The translations under genes were made by a program, and so were the position numbers. This document shows positions 52,648-61,849 of a stretch of DNA of 64,000 nt, piece by piece. How positions within the stretch are numbered: the first letter of the stretch is position 1; every line of letters begins with the position of its first letter. The notes below the pieces were generated by a model that was not told the origin of the DNA, did no database searches, and worked only from the letters and a program-made list of their open reading frames with translations. The DNA comes from Variovorax sp. PMC12 (GTDB lineage Bacteria; Pseudomonadota; Gammaproteobacteria; Burkholderiales; Burkholderiaceae_C): positions 1,809,001-1,873,000 of the forward strand of contig NZ_CP027773.1 in the NCBI RefSeq assembly GCF_003019815.1. Direction: 5' to 3'.

Positions 52648-55257
52648 ATGCGCGCATTGCTCACGACCTTCTCATGGCAGGAACTCCGCCACCACCCCTG
52701 GCGCAACGCGGCCGCCGTGCTGGCGGTGATGCTGGGCGTGGCGCTGGCGTTCTCGGTGCAGCTGATCAACGCTTCGGCACTCGACGAGTTCTCCAGCGCA
52801 GTGCGCTCGGTCAACGGCCAGCCCGACCTCGAGGTGCGCGCCGTGCAGGGCGGCTTCGACGAGGCCGTGTTCGCGCGCATCGCGCAGCAGCCGCAGGTCA
52901 CGCTTGCCAGCCCGGTGCTGGAGTTCCAGGGCTTGGCGCTGGCCGCAGGCGAGCGACAGGTGCCGATGCGCGTGATCGGCGTCGATGCGCTGGTGCTGCC
53001 GACCATCGCGCCCGCGCTGATGCCTCAGGCCGAGGCCGGCGCCGACCGCTTCGCGCTGTTCGCGCCCGGCCATGTGTTCCTCAACAACGCGGCCCGCACC
53101 GCGCTGGGCCTGCCGGCGCAATCGGCCGGCGGCGCGGCCGAGACGGTGCAACTGCGCAGCGGCGACGCGTGGCAACGGCTCGACGTGGCCGGCCATGTGG
53201 CCGCAGGCGGCACGGCACTCGCGGTGATGGACATCGCCGCCGCGCAGGAGCTGTTCGGCCAGGTGGGGCAGCTCAGCCGCATCGACCTGCGGCTCGCGCC
53301 CGGCACCGACCGGGCGGCTTTCATGGCCTCGCTGCGGCAATCGCCGGGCTGGCCGGCAGGGGTGCAGTTCGCGGAACCGGGCGACGCGGCGGAGCGCGTG
53401 AGCAACCTCTCGCGCGCCTACCGCGTGAACCTCACGGTGCTGGCGCTGGTCGCGCTGTTCACCGGCGCGTTCCTCGTGTTCTCGGTGCTGGCGCTCAGCG
53501 TGGCCAAGCGCGCGCAGCAGTTCGCGCTGCTCGGCGTGCTGGGCCTCACCCCGCGCGAACGGCTGCGGCTGGTGCTGGCCGAATCGCTGGTGCTGGGCCT
53601 GATCGGCAGCGCGGCGGGGCTCGCGCTGGGCACCGCGCTCGCGGCCTTCGCGCTGCGCGTGCTCGGCGGCGACCTGGGCGGTGGGTATTTCGAAGGCGTC
53701 GCGCCCAAGCTGCACTGGAGTACGGGCGCCGCGGCGCTCTATGGCGGGCTGGGCGTGCTGGCCGCGCTGGTCGGTGGCTGGTGGCCCGCGCGCGCGGCGC
53801 AGGCGCTGCCCGAGGCGCAGACGCTCAAGGGGCTGGGCGCGGCACCCGCGCGGGGCAACAGCCACTGGCTCGCGCTGGGGCTGATCGGGCTGGGTGCGGT
53901 GCTGGCCAATGTGCCGGCCATCGGCGGCATTCCGGTGGCGGCGTACCTGTCGGTGGCCTGCCTGCTGGTGGGCGGCATCACCGCCCTGCCCTGGCTCATC
54001 GCGCTGCTGTACGACCGCATCGCGCCGGCGTTCGCGCAGCGACTGCTGCCGATGCTGGCCATTGAGCGCGCACGCCGCATGCGCGGCACCGCGGCCGTGG
54101 CAGTGAGCGGCGTGGTCGCGAGCCTGAGCCTGGCGGTCGCACTGACCGTGATGGTCGCGAGCTTCCGCGATTCGGTCACGCACTGGCTCGACGTCGTGCT
54201 GCCGGCCGACCTGTATGTGCGCGCTACCTCGGGCGGGCGCGGCGGCAACGCGGGCAACGGCAACAGCACCGACACCGCGACCTTCCCTCCGGCCTTCGTG
54301 CAGGCCCTGGCGCAGCTGCCCGGCGTGGCGCGCACCGGCACGCTGCGCACGCAGACGCTGCAGCTCGATGCCACGCGGCCCGCCGTCACGCTGATCGCGC
54401 GCAGCCTCGAAGGCGGCGCCACCCAGTCGCTGCCGCTGGTTGGCAGCGCGCTGCCGGTGCCCGAGGGGCAGGTCGGCATCTACGTGAGCGAGCCGATGGT
54501 CGAGCTGTACGGCGCGAAGCCGGGCACGGTGTTCGCACCGCTGTCCGCCGCCATGGGCACCACCACGACTGCGCAAGGGCAACCGCCATCGTTCTTCGTG
54601 GCTGGCGTGTGGCGCGACTACGCCCGGCAGTTCGGTGCCATCACGATGGAAGCGCGAGACTTCGAGCGCATCACCGGCGAGCGCAACGTGAGCGACGTGG
54701 CGCTGTGGCTTTCGCCCGGCGCGGCGGAAGGCGCGGTGCAGACGCAGGTGCGCGAGCTGGCGGCGCGCCAGGCCGGCGGCTCCGCCGAGTCGGTGGAGAT
54801 TGCGTCGGTAGGCCAGATCCGCACGACCTCGCTGCGCATCTTCGACCGCAGCTTCGCCGTGACCTACTGGCTGCAGGCGGTGGCCATCGCCATCGGCCTT
54901 TTCGGCATTGCCGCCAGCTTCAGCGCGCAGGTGCTGGCGCGGCGCAAGGAATTCGGGCTGCTCGCGCACCTGGGCTTCACGCGGCGCCAGGTGCTGGCGG
55001 TGGTGGCCGGCGAAGGCGCCGCATGGACCGCCATCGGCGCCGTCGCGGGGCTAGGCCTGGGACTGGCGGTGTCGGTGGTGCTGGTGAAGGTGGTGAACCC
55101 GCAGAGCTTCCACTGGAGCATGGATCTGCTGGTGCCGTGGCTGCGGCTGCTGGGACTGTGCGGCGCGGTGGTGGTGGCGGGCACCGTCACCGCGTGGCTC
55201 GCGGGGCGGGCTGCGGCCGGGCGGGACGTGGTGCTGGCGGTGAAGGAAGACTGGTAG
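52648..55257 (+). CDS. ABC transporter permease, FtsX/MacB type (AttF/AttG-like fusion)
   Basis: 869 residues. N-terminal membrane helix and extracytoplasmic MacB-like domain (about 20-240), a FtsX domain near 260-400 with three helices, further helices, a second periplasmic domain (about 490-700) and a second FtsX domain (about 720-850). This double FtsX layout belongs to exporters or envelope-lipid systems. The ATPase expected beside it is missing; a suitable one lies at 42364. An AttH-like gene follows 290 bp downstream. Confidence 0.9.
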   Translation: MRALLTTFSWQELRHHPWRNAAAVLAVMLGVALAFSVQLINASALDEFSSAVRSVNGQPDLEVRAVQGGFDEAVFARIAQQPQVTLASPVLEFQGLALAAGERQVPMRVIGVDALVLPTIAPALMPQAEAGADRFALFAPGHVFLNNAARTALGLPAQSAGGAAETVQLRSGDAWQRLDVAGHVAAGGTALAVMDIAAAQELFGQVGQLSRIDLRLAPGTDRAAFMASLRQSPGWPAGVQFAEPGDAAERVSNLSRAYRVNLTVLALVALFTGAFLVFSVLALSVAKRAQQFALLGVLGLTPRERLRLVLAESLVLGLIGSAAGLALGTALAAFALRVLGGDLGGGYFEGVAPKLHWSTGAAALYGGLGVLAALVGGWWPARAAQALPEAQTLKGLGAAPARGNSHWLALGLIGLGAVLANVPAIGGIPVAAYLSVACLLVGGITALPWLIALLYDRIAPAFAQRLLPMLAIERARRMRGTAAVAVSGVVASLSLAVALTVMVASFRDSVTHWLDVVLPADLYVRATSGGRGGNAGNGNSTDTATFPPAFVQALAQLPGVARTGTLRTQTLQLDATRPAVTLIARSLEGGATQSLPLVGSALPVPEGQVGIYVSEPMVELYGAKPGTVFAPLSAAMGTTTTAQGQPPSFFVAGVWRDYARQFGAITMEARDFERITGERNVSDVALWLSPGAAEGAVQTQVRELAARQAGGSAESVEIASVGQIRTTSLRIFDRSFAVTYWLQAVAIAIGLFGIAASFSAQVLARRKEFGLLAHLGFTRRQVLAVVAGEGAAWTAIGAVAGLGLGLAVSVVLVKVVNPQSFHWSMDLLVPWLRLLGLCGAVVVAGTVTAWLAGRAAAGRDVVLAVKEDW

Positions 55258-55325
55258 GCGGAGGGGCCGGCTTGCTCCCGTCGCCTACGCCGCACGCCAG
55301 CCCTGACTTGTAGACTGAGGCCGAT

Positions 55326-55547
55326 ATGCAGCAAACACCCTCTTCCTCGTCGTGCAACGCATGGCTCGAGAGCGCCATCCGCCGCAGCGAGGGCATCGGC
55401 CGTCCGCGCGCGGAGCCCGGCTTCATACGCACGCTGGCCGATCGCATGGTCGAAGTGCCTAGCCTCGCTCCGGTGGCGTGGGTGCGCAGCACATCCGGCG
55501 ACATGGCGCCGGCCAAGCGACACGTCGACGCGCCAGCGGCTGCGTGA
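55326..55547 (+). CDS. small hypothetical protein between permease and attH
   Basis: 73 residues (MQQTPSSSSCNAWLESAIRRSEGIGRP...). The stop overlaps the following ATG as TGATG, a sign of translational coupling and the main support for its being real. No clear ribosome-binding site, no known family, Ala/Pro/Arg-rich. Confidence 0.4.
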   Translation: MQQTPSSSSCNAWLESAIRRSEGIGRPRAEPGFIRTLADRMVEVPSLAPVAWVRSTSGDMAPAKRHVDAPAAA

Positions 55548-56620
55548 TGACGATGGCTCCCTCGCCCTTCCTGCTGTCGCGCCGCGCGCTGCTGCTGGCA
55601 GCCCTGTGCGCCGCACCCGCCGCGTGGGCGCTGCCGCCCAGAACGCTGCAGTTCCCGCGCGACTTCGGCAGCCACCCCGACCTGCACACCGAGTGGTGGT
55701 ACATCACCGGTCATGCGAAGACGGCGGCCGGACGCGAGTTCGGCTTCCAGGTGACCTTCTTCCGTTCGCGCGTCGAGGCCACGCAGGGCATGCGCTCGGC
55801 CTTCGCCGCGAAGAACCTCGTGTTCGCGCATGCGGCCGTCACCGACCTCGAAGGCCGCGTGCTGCTGCACGACCAGCGCATCGCACGCGCGGGCTTCGGC
55901 GTGGCGCAGGCCAGCGAGGCCGACACCGACGTGCGCATCCGCGACTGGTCGCTGGCGCGGGAAGGCGGCATCTATGTCGCGCGAATTCCGGCCGGCGAGT
56001 TTTCACTCGACCTGCGCTTCACGCCGACGCAGCCTGTGCTGCTGCAAGGCAATGCCGGCCTTTCGCGCAAGGGGCCGGAAGAATCGCAGGCCAGCTACTA
56101 CTACAGCGAGCCTCAGCTCAAGGCTAAGGGCAAGCTGGCGCTCAAGGGCCAGTCCTTCGAAGTGAACGGCGCCGCGTGGCTGGACCACGAATGGAGCGAA
56201 GCGCTGATGCACCCCGAGGCCGTCGGCTGGGACTGGATCGGCATGAACCTCGACGACGGCAGCGCCCTCACCGCGTTCCACCTGCGCCGCGCCGACGGCA
56301 GCGCCCTGTGGGCCGGCGGCTCGTTCCGTCCGCGCGACGGCGTGGCGCGCATCTTCAAGAACGACGAAGTGCGCTTCGACAGCCTCAAGACGTGGGAAAG
56401 CCCGCGCACGCAGGCCAAATACCCTACGCAGTGGCGCGTCCAGACGCCAGCGGGCGGTTTCGAAGTGCGCGCGCTGCTCGACGACCAGGAGCTGGACAGC
56501 CGCGGCTCGACCGGCGGCGTCTATTGGGAAGGCCTGAGCGATCTGCTCGACGCGCAGGGGCGGCGCGTGGGGCGCGGCTACCTCGAGATGACGGGCTACG
56601 CGGCGCCGCTGAAGCTGTAA
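55547..56620 (+). CDS. AttH-like lipocalin-family protein (CrtC/carotenoid 1,2-hydratase superfamily)
   Basis: 357 residues from the ATG at 55547. A twin-arginine-type signal (LLSRRALLLAALCAAPAAWA), then the AttH fold start PRDFGSHPDLHTEWWYITGHA and the conserved AWLDHEWSEAL...GWDWIGMNLDDGSALTAFHLR. Secreted to the periplasm. In other bacteria AttH is encoded with an ABC ATPase and FtsX permeases; here the permease is just upstream. Its biochemical role is unknown; a lipid- or hydrophobe-binding role is inferred from the fold. Confidence 0.88.
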   Translation: MTMAPSPFLLSRRALLLAALCAAPAAWALPPRTLQFPRDFGSHPDLHTEWWYITGHAKTAAGREFGFQVTFFRSRVEATQGMRSAFAAKNLVFAHAAVTDLEGRVLLHDQRIARAGFGVAQASEADTDVRIRDWSLAREGGIYVARIPAGEFSLDLRFTPTQPVLLQGNAGLSRKGPEESQASYYYSEPQLKAKGKLALKGQSFEVNGAAWLDHEWSEALMHPEAVGWDWIGMNLDDGSALTAFHLRRADGSALWAGGSFRPRDGVARIFKNDEVRFDSLKTWESPRTQAKYPTQWRVQTPAGGFEVRALLDDQELDSRGSTGGVYWEGLSDLLDAQGRRVGRGYLEMTGYAAPLKL

Positions 56621-56711
56621 CTGTTGTAGCCGCGAACAGCCACCGACAACCGAACCATTCCCGACCGCGTTGGGAAAATGTCGACAACCATCGAAAACAA
56701 AGGACCCCACC

Positions 56712-57167
56712 ATGAAGATCCGACTCGCAGCACTGGCCATGGCCGGCGCCCTTTGCATCCTCGCGAGCCCGCTGGCGGCCAATGCGCAGGTCTCGGTCAA
56801 CATCAATGTGCCCGGTCTGGTGATGGCGCCCCCGCCGCCGCCGCGCTACGAGCCGCTGCCACCGCCGCGCGGCGGATTCGTCTGGGTGCCGGGCCGCTGG
56901 GCCTGGGACGGGCGTGCCTACGCATGGCGCCCGGGCGGCTGGCAGCCCGAGCGCGCGGGCTATGCCTACGCTCCGGGACGCTGGATCGAGGACCGTGGCG
57001 GCTGGCGCTGGGCCGAAGGCGACTGGCGCCGGCGCGAGGCCTACCGGGAAGCACGCCGGGAGCGCGAGTGGAACGAGGATCACGGCCGCCGCCACGACCG
57101 CGACCATTGGCATGAGCGCGAACGCGACTTCTGCCCGCCCGGCCAGGCGAAGAAGGGCAACTGCTGA
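56712..57167 (+). CDS. secreted YXWGXW-repeat-like protein
   Basis: 151 residues from the ATG at 56712 (AAAGGACCC upstream). Signal peptide (MKIRLAALAMAGALCILASPLAANA), a Pro-rich stretch (APPPPPRYEPLPPPR), then W-rich repeats FVWVPGRWAWDGRAYAWRPGGW...YAPGRWIEDRGGWRW. The tail is Arg/His/Glu-rich and ends in a short Cys-containing end. Small periplasmic proteins of this type are common in Burkholderiales; function unknown. Confidence 0.82.
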   Translation: MKIRLAALAMAGALCILASPLAANAQVSVNINVPGLVMAPPPPPRYEPLPPPRGGFVWVPGRWAWDGRAYAWRPGGWQPERAGYAYAPGRWIEDRGGWRWAEGDWRRREAYREARREREWNEDHGRRHDRDHWHERERDFCPPGQAKKGNC

Positions 57168-57200
57168 TCCGCAAGCCCGGGCCCGTGGCCGCCATGAAGA

Positions 57201-57220
57201 AAGGGAGCCGAGGCTCCCTT
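57201..57220. terminator. rho-independent terminator
   Basis: AAGGGAGCC-ga-GGCTCCCTT followed by a T-run on the plus strand. It lies between the YXWGXW gene and the convergent livM-like gene and is A-rich on the other side, so it may act both ways. Confidence 0.85.
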
Positions 57221-57236
57221 TTTTCTTTGCCTGCGG

Positions 57237-58229
57237 CTACTTCACCCGCCCCTTGCGCCGCTCGATGAACGCAATGATCTCCCCCATGATCCCCTTGCGG
57301 AACGCCAGCACGCAGATCACGAAGATCAGGCCGGTGACCATGGTCACCGACTCGCCCAGCGTGTTGAACCAGTCGATGGTGGTGATGCGCGCCAGGAAGT
57401 TGCCGAGTTCGCCGATCTTGTTTTCCAGCAGCACCACCACGGCCGAGCCCACCAGCGGGCCCGACAGCGTGCCCAGGCCACCCACCAGCGTCATCAGGAT
57501 GACCTGGCCCGAGGCGGTCCAGTGCACGTCCGACAGCGTGGCGAAACCCAGCACCAGCGTCTTGAGCGAACCCGCCAGGCCCGACAGCGCGGCCGAGATC
57601 ACGAAGGCCAGCAGCTTGAAGCGGCTCACGTCGTAGCCCAGCGAGAGCGCGCGCGGTTCGTTCTCCTTGATGCCCTTGAGCACCTGGCCGAACGGCGAGT
57701 GGATGGTGCGCACGATCAGCAGGAACGCGGCCACCACGATCACCAGCGCCACGTAGTACATGGTGAGGTCGCTCGACAGGTCGATCAGGCCGAAGAGCTT
57801 GCCGCGCGGCACGCCCTGCAGGCCGTCTTCGCCGCCGGTGAACTTGGCCTGCAGCGCGACGAAGAACATCATCTGCGCGAGCGCCAGCGTGATCATCGCG
57901 AAGTAGATGCCCTGCCGGCGGATGGCCAGCACGCCGAAGATCCAGCCCAGGAACGCACCGGTGAGCGTGCCCGCGACCAGGCCCAGCTCGGGCGTGAGGC
58001 CCCAGACCTTCATCGCATGGCCCGCGACGTACGCGGAGCCGCCGAGGAACGCCGCGTGCCCGAAGGACAGCAGCCCCGTGAACCCCAGCAGCAGGTTGAA
58101 GGCCGCGGCGAACAGCGCGAAGCACATGAGCTTCATCACGAACACCGGGTAGGCGCCGAAGAACGGCGCCAGCACCAGTGCGAGCACCAGCAGCGCGTAG
58201 ACGACGGTGGATATCTTTTTCATGTTCAT
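57237..58229 (-). CDS. livM: branched-chain amino-acid ABC transporter permease LivM-like
   Basis: A 330-residue inner-membrane protein with about nine transmembrane helices and the LivM core GLLSFGHAAFLGGSAYVAGHA and VGGLGTLSGPLVGSAVVVLLEN. It partners with the LivH-like permease 11 bp upstream. HAAT-type systems import Leu/Ile/Val but also aromatic acids, amides or urea. The extra N-terminal Met-Asn pair leaves the start ambiguous by two codons. Confidence 0.92.
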   Translation of the reverse strand: MNMKKISTVVYALLVLALVLAPFFGAYPVFVMKLMCFALFAAAFNLLLGFTGLLSFGHAAFLGGSAYVAGHAMKVWGLTPELGLVAGTLTGAFLGWIFGVLAIRRQGIYFAMITLALAQMMFFVALQAKFTGGEDGLQGVPRGKLFGLIDLSSDLTMYYVALVIVVAAFLLIVRTIHSPFGQVLKGIKENEPRALSLGYDVSRFKLLAFVISAALSGLAGSLKTLVLGFATLSDVHWTASGQVILMTLVGGLGTLSGPLVGSAVVVLLENKIGELGNFLARITTIDWFNTLGESVTMVTGLIFVICVLAFRKGIMGEIIAFIERRKGRVK

Positions 58230-58239
58230 GCCGTCCGCC

Positions 58240-59115
58240 TTATTTTTCTTTGCCGAACAGGCCGGCGGGGCGAATCAGCAGCACGATGACCATGATCACG
58301 AACACGACCGTGGAAGAAGCTTCCGGATAGAAGACCTTGGTGAACCCCTCGATCACGCCAAGGCCCAGCCCGGTGAGGATGGCGCCCATGATCGAGCCCA
58401 TGCCGCCGATCACGACCACCGCGAACACCACGATGATGAGGTTCTGCCCCATCAGCGGCGACACCTGGATGACCGGCGCGGCCAGCACGCCGGCGAAGGC
58501 GGCGAGCGCGCAGCCGAAGGCGTAGGTCAGCGTGATCATCAGCGGCACGTTGACGCCGAAGGCTTCCACCAGGCGAGGGTTTTCAGTGCCGGCGCGCAGG
58601 TAGGCGCCGAGGCGGGTCTTCTCGATCACGTACCAAGTGGCGAAGCACACCACGAGCGACGCCACCACCACCCAGGCGCGGTAGTTGGGCAGCACCATGA
58701 AGCCGAGGTCGGTGGCGCTGGAGAGCGCATCGGGCGCGTCGTAAGGCAGGCCCGACACGCCGTAGACCGAGCGGAACACGCCTTCGATCAGCAGCGTGAG
58801 GCCGAGCGTGAGCAGCAGGCCGTAGAGATGGTCGAGCTTGTAGATCCAGCGCAGCAGCAGCCGCTCGATCAGCACGCCGAAGATGCCGATGACGATGGGC
58901 GCCGCGATCAGCATCACCCAGTAGTTGATGCCGAGATACTCCATCGCCATCCACGTCAGGACGGCGCCGAGCATGAACAGCGCGCCGTGCGCGAAGTTGA
59001 TGACGTTGAGCAGGCCGAAGATCACCGCCAGCCCGAGGCTCAGGATGGCATAGAACGAGCCGTTGACCAGCCCCAGTAGGAGCTGGCTCAGCAGGCCGGG
59101 TAGGGAAATATTCAT
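58240..59115 (-). CDS. livH: branched-chain amino-acid ABC transporter permease LivH-like
   Basis: 291 residues from the ATG at 59113-59115 (MNISLPGLLSQLLLGLVNGS). LivH hallmarks are SFYAILSLGLAVIFGLLNVINFAHGALFMLGA, RAGTENPRLVEAFGVNV and GGMGSIMGAILTGL. Eight or so helices. It is separated from the binding-protein gene by 136 bp that includes a GC-rich repeat. Confidence 0.93.
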   Translation of the reverse strand: MNISLPGLLSQLLLGLVNGSFYAILSLGLAVIFGLLNVINFAHGALFMLGAVLTWMAMEYLGINYWVMLIAAPIVIGIFGVLIERLLLRWIYKLDHLYGLLLTLGLTLLIEGVFRSVYGVSGLPYDAPDALSSATDLGFMVLPNYRAWVVVASLVVCFATWYVIEKTRLGAYLRAGTENPRLVEAFGVNVPLMITLTYAFGCALAAFAGVLAAPVIQVSPLMGQNLIIVVFAVVVIGGMGSIMGAILTGLGLGVIEGFTKVFYPEASSTVVFVIMVIVLLIRPAGLFGKEK

Positions 59116-59194
59116 AGACGTATCAGCAAGCCTCTGGCCGTTTTTTCTTTCTCGCGGGGGCCGCCGCGCACGGCCGCCCGAAGCGGCCGGCCCG

Positions 59195-59251
59195 CCCCCC
59201 CTGCAAAGGGAGGTTGGCGAAGCGACACGCAGCGCGCGCAGCCTCGGGGGG
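59195..59251. repeat. GC-rich repeat B, copy 1
   Basis: Core CCCCCTGCAAAGGGAGGTTGG, then CGAAGCGACACGCAGCGCGCG and CAGCCTCGGGGGG. The same module in the same orientation occurs at 61786-61841 with scattered changes. The CCCCC start and GGGGG end are complementary, so it can form a long hairpin. It abuts the stop of the second binding protein. Similar modules are frequent between genes in Comamonadaceae, by general knowledge. Confidence 0.75.
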
Positions 59252-60448
59252 TTACTTCCACAATGCGCACTTGCTTTCGGCCTTGGTGGTGAAGACCTCT
59301 TCACCCTTCAGCTTCTGGACCACCTTGTAGTAGTCCCACGGCTGCTTGGATTCGGCCGGCGACTTCACCTGCACCAGGTACATGTCGTGCACGAAGCGGC
59401 CGTCCTCGCGCACGTAGCCCTTGGCGTAGAAGTCGTCGATGGGCGTCTTCTTGATCTGCGCCATCACCGCGTCGGCATCGACGGTCTTGGCGGCCTGCAC
59501 GGCCTTCAGGTAGGTCATGGTGGCCGAGTAGTCGGCGGCCTGGATGTCGGTGGGCATGCGCTTGGTCTTCTCGAAGAAGCGCTTGCCGAAGGCGCGCGTC
59601 TTGTCGTCGAGGTTCCAGTCCCAGCTGGTCGTCAGCAGCAGGCCTTCGGTGTTCTTCAGGCCCAGGCTGTGCACGTCGGTCACGAACACCAGAAGGCCGA
59701 CCATCTTCATGGTCTTGGTGATGCCGAACTCCCTGGCCGCCTTGATCGCGTTCTGGGTGTCGCCGCCCGCGTTCGCGAGCGCCAGCACCTGGGCCTTGGA
59801 ATTCTGCGCCTGCAGCAGGAACGACGAGAAGTCCGACGTGTTCAGCGGATGCTTCACGCTGCCCACCACGGTGCCGCCCTTGTCTTTCACGACCTTGGAG
59901 GCATCGGCTTCCAGCGCCTGTCCGAAAGCGTAGTCGGCCGTCAGGAAGAACCAGCTCTTGTCGCCGCGCGCAATCACGGCGCTGCCGGTGCCCTTGGCCA
60001 GCGCCACGGTGTCGTAGGCGTAGTGCACGGTGTATGGGCTGCACTGCTCGTTGGTGAGCGCCGAGCTGCCCGCGCCGTTCACCACGAACACGCGCTTCTT
60101 CTCCTGCGCCACCTTGGCCATGGCCAGGCCGGTGCCCGAGCTGGTGCCGCCGAACAGCATCGTCAGGCCCTGCGTGTCGATCCACTCGCGCGCCTTGGAG
60201 GCGGCGATGTCGGCCTTGTTCTGGTGGTCGGCCTGCAGCAGCTCGATGGGCATGCCGTTGACCTTGCCGCCGAAGTCATCGATGGCCATCTGGATCGCGA
60301 GAGCACCGTTCTTGCCCTCCACGTCCGCGTAGAGGCTCGACATGTCGGTGATGAAACCGATCTTGACCTTCTCCTGGGCTTGCGCCGCACCGGCGGCCAT
60401 GAGGCAGGTGGCAACGAGGCAGGCGGAAGCAATGAGCGTGCGTTTCAT
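59252..60448 (-). CDS. branched-chain-type ABC substrate-binding protein (copy 2)
   Basis: 398 residues. Signal peptide (CLVATCLMAAGAAQAQ), then a type-I periplasmic binding fold: EKVKIGFITDMSSLYADVEGKNGALAIQMAIDDFGG and the hinge region VFVVNGAGSSALTNEQCSPYTVHYAYDTVALAKG. About three quarters identical by eye to the protein encoded just upstream (60503-61702), so a tandem duplication. The two could differ in ligand. It ends directly at repeat B copy 1. Confidence 0.93.
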   Translation of the reverse strand: MKRTLIASACLVATCLMAAGAAQAQEKVKIGFITDMSSLYADVEGKNGALAIQMAIDDFGGKVNGMPIELLQADHQNKADIAASKAREWIDTQGLTMLFGGTSSGTGLAMAKVAQEKKRVFVVNGAGSSALTNEQCSPYTVHYAYDTVALAKGTGSAVIARGDKSWFFLTADYAFGQALEADASKVVKDKGGTVVGSVKHPLNTSDFSSFLLQAQNSKAQVLALANAGGDTQNAIKAAREFGITKTMKMVGLLVFVTDVHSLGLKNTEGLLLTTSWDWNLDDKTRAFGKRFFEKTKRMPTDIQAADYSATMTYLKAVQAAKTVDADAVMAQIKKTPIDDFYAKGYVREDGRFVHDMYLVQVKSPAESKQPWDYYKVVQKLKGEEVFTTKAESKCALWK

Positions 60449-60502
60449 GGAGTGATCCTCTTGTTTGACTTCGGTGAAAAGGTCTGGCGCGGCTTCAGCC
60501 GT

Positions 60503-61702
60503 TTACTTCCAGAGGGCGCACTTGGTTTCCGCCTTGGTCGTGAAGACCTGGTCGCCCGGCAGCGTCTTGAGCACCTTGAGGTAGTCCCACGGCTTCTTCG
60601 ACTCGGCGGGCGACTTCACTTCGACCAGGTACATGTCGTGGATGAAGCTGCCGTCGGCGCGGATCTGGCCCTTGCCGTAGAAGTCGTCGATCTTCATGCT
60701 CTTGAGCTGCGCCATCACCTTGTCGGAGTCGGTGGTCTTGGCGGCGGCCACGGCCTTCAGGTAGGTCATGGTGGCCGAGTAGTCGGCGGCCTGCACATCG
60801 GTTGGCATGCGCTTGGTCTTCTCGAAGAAGCGGTTGGCGAACTTGCGCGACTCGTCGTTCAGGTCCCAGTACCAGCTGGTGGTGTGCAGCAGGCCTTCGG
60901 TGTTCTTCAGGCCCAGGCTGTGGATGTCGCTCAGGAAGACCAGCAGGCCGGCGGTCTTCATGGTCTTGTTGATGCCGAACTCCTTGGCCGCCTTGATCGA
61001 GTTGATGGTGTCGCCACCGGCGTTGGCCAGGCCCAGGATCTGCGCCTTGGAGTTCTGCGCCTGCAGCAGGAACGAAGAGAAGTCCGACGCGTTCAGCGGA
61101 TGGCGCACGGCGCCCACCACGGTGCCGCCCTTCTCTTTCACGACCTTGGTGGTGTCGGCTTCGAGCGCATGGCCGAAGGCGTAGTCCGCCGTCAGGAAGA
61201 ACCAGCTCTTGCCGCCGCGATCGACCACCGCCGCGCCCGTGCCCTTGGCCAGCGCCACGGTGTCGTAGGCGTAGTGGATGGTGTACGGGCTGCACTGCTC
61301 GTTGGTGAGCACCGAGCTGCCGGCGCCGTTGTTGAAGTACACGCGCTTCTTTTCTTCCGCCACCTTGGCGGTGGCCAGCGCCACGCCGGAGTTGGTGCCG
61401 CCGAAGACCATGGTCACGCCGGCGGTGTCGATCCACTCGCGCGCCTTGGAGGCGGCGATGTCGGCCTTGTTCTGGTGGTCGGCCGTCAGCAGCTCGATGG
61501 GCTGGCCCAGCACCTTGCCGCCGAAGTCGTCGATGGCCATCTGGATGGCGGTGGCACCGCCCTTGCCTTCGAGGTCGGCATACAGGCTCGACAGGTCGGT
61601 GACGAAGCCGATCTTCACTTTTTCCTGCGCCTGCACGGCGCCCGCGCTCATTGCGAGGATGCCGACTGCGGTTGCGATGAGGCCGAGTTTCTTTTTGTTC
61701 AT
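60503..61702 (-). CDS. branched-chain-type ABC substrate-binding protein (copy 1)
   Basis: 399 residues, signal peptide MNKKKLGLIATAVGILAMSAGAVQA, then a Peripla_BP_6 domain (EKVKIGFVTDLSSLYADLEGKGG, YFNNGAGSSVLTNEQ, GLLVFLSDIHSLGLKNTEGLL) and the shared C-terminus KAETKCALWK. Paralogue of the next gene; most differences fall in the signal peptide and in loops around 105-120 and 280-300. The likely ligands are amino acids or short carboxylates and cannot be read from sequence. Confidence 0.93.
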   Translation of the reverse strand: MNKKKLGLIATAVGILAMSAGAVQAQEKVKIGFVTDLSSLYADLEGKGGATAIQMAIDDFGGKVLGQPIELLTADHQNKADIAASKAREWIDTAGVTMVFGGTNSGVALATAKVAEEKKRVYFNNGAGSSVLTNEQCSPYTIHYAYDTVALAKGTGAAVVDRGGKSWFFLTADYAFGHALEADTTKVVKEKGGTVVGAVRHPLNASDFSSFLLQAQNSKAQILGLANAGGDTINSIKAAKEFGINKTMKTAGLLVFLSDIHSLGLKNTEGLLHTTSWYWDLNDESRKFANRFFEKTKRMPTDVQAADYSATMTYLKAVAAAKTTDSDKVMAQLKSMKIDDFYGKGQIRADGSFIHDMYLVEVKSPAESKKPWDYLKVLKTLPGDQVFTTKAETKCALWK

Positions 61703-61785
61703 GCTGTTGTCTCCTTGAAGGACGGGTGATTGCCTGGTGTTTGTCCGGGGACACCGTGGAACCGGCTTTGCCGGGCCACCGGTGT

Positions 61786-61841
61786 CGCCCCCTGCAAGGG
61801 GGTTGGCGAAGCGACACGAAGTGCGCGAAGACTGGGGGTGG
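61786..61841. repeat. GC-rich repeat B, copy 2
   Basis: CCCCCTGCAAGGGGGTTGG, CGAAGCGACACGAAGTGCGCG, AAGACTGGGGG. Direct repeat of 59195-59251. It lies between the livF stop and the start region of the first binding protein, so the two copies flank the duplicated binding-protein genes. Confidence 0.75.
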
Positions 61842-61849
61842 GCTTCATG

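Noticed and set aside
52672..54969. 765-residue frame on the minus strand
   Set aside because: Shadow of the FtsX-type permease gene.
59063..61729. 888-residue plus-strand frame that looks internally repetitive
   Set aside because: The apparent internal repeat only mirrors the tandem binding-protein genes on the other strand.
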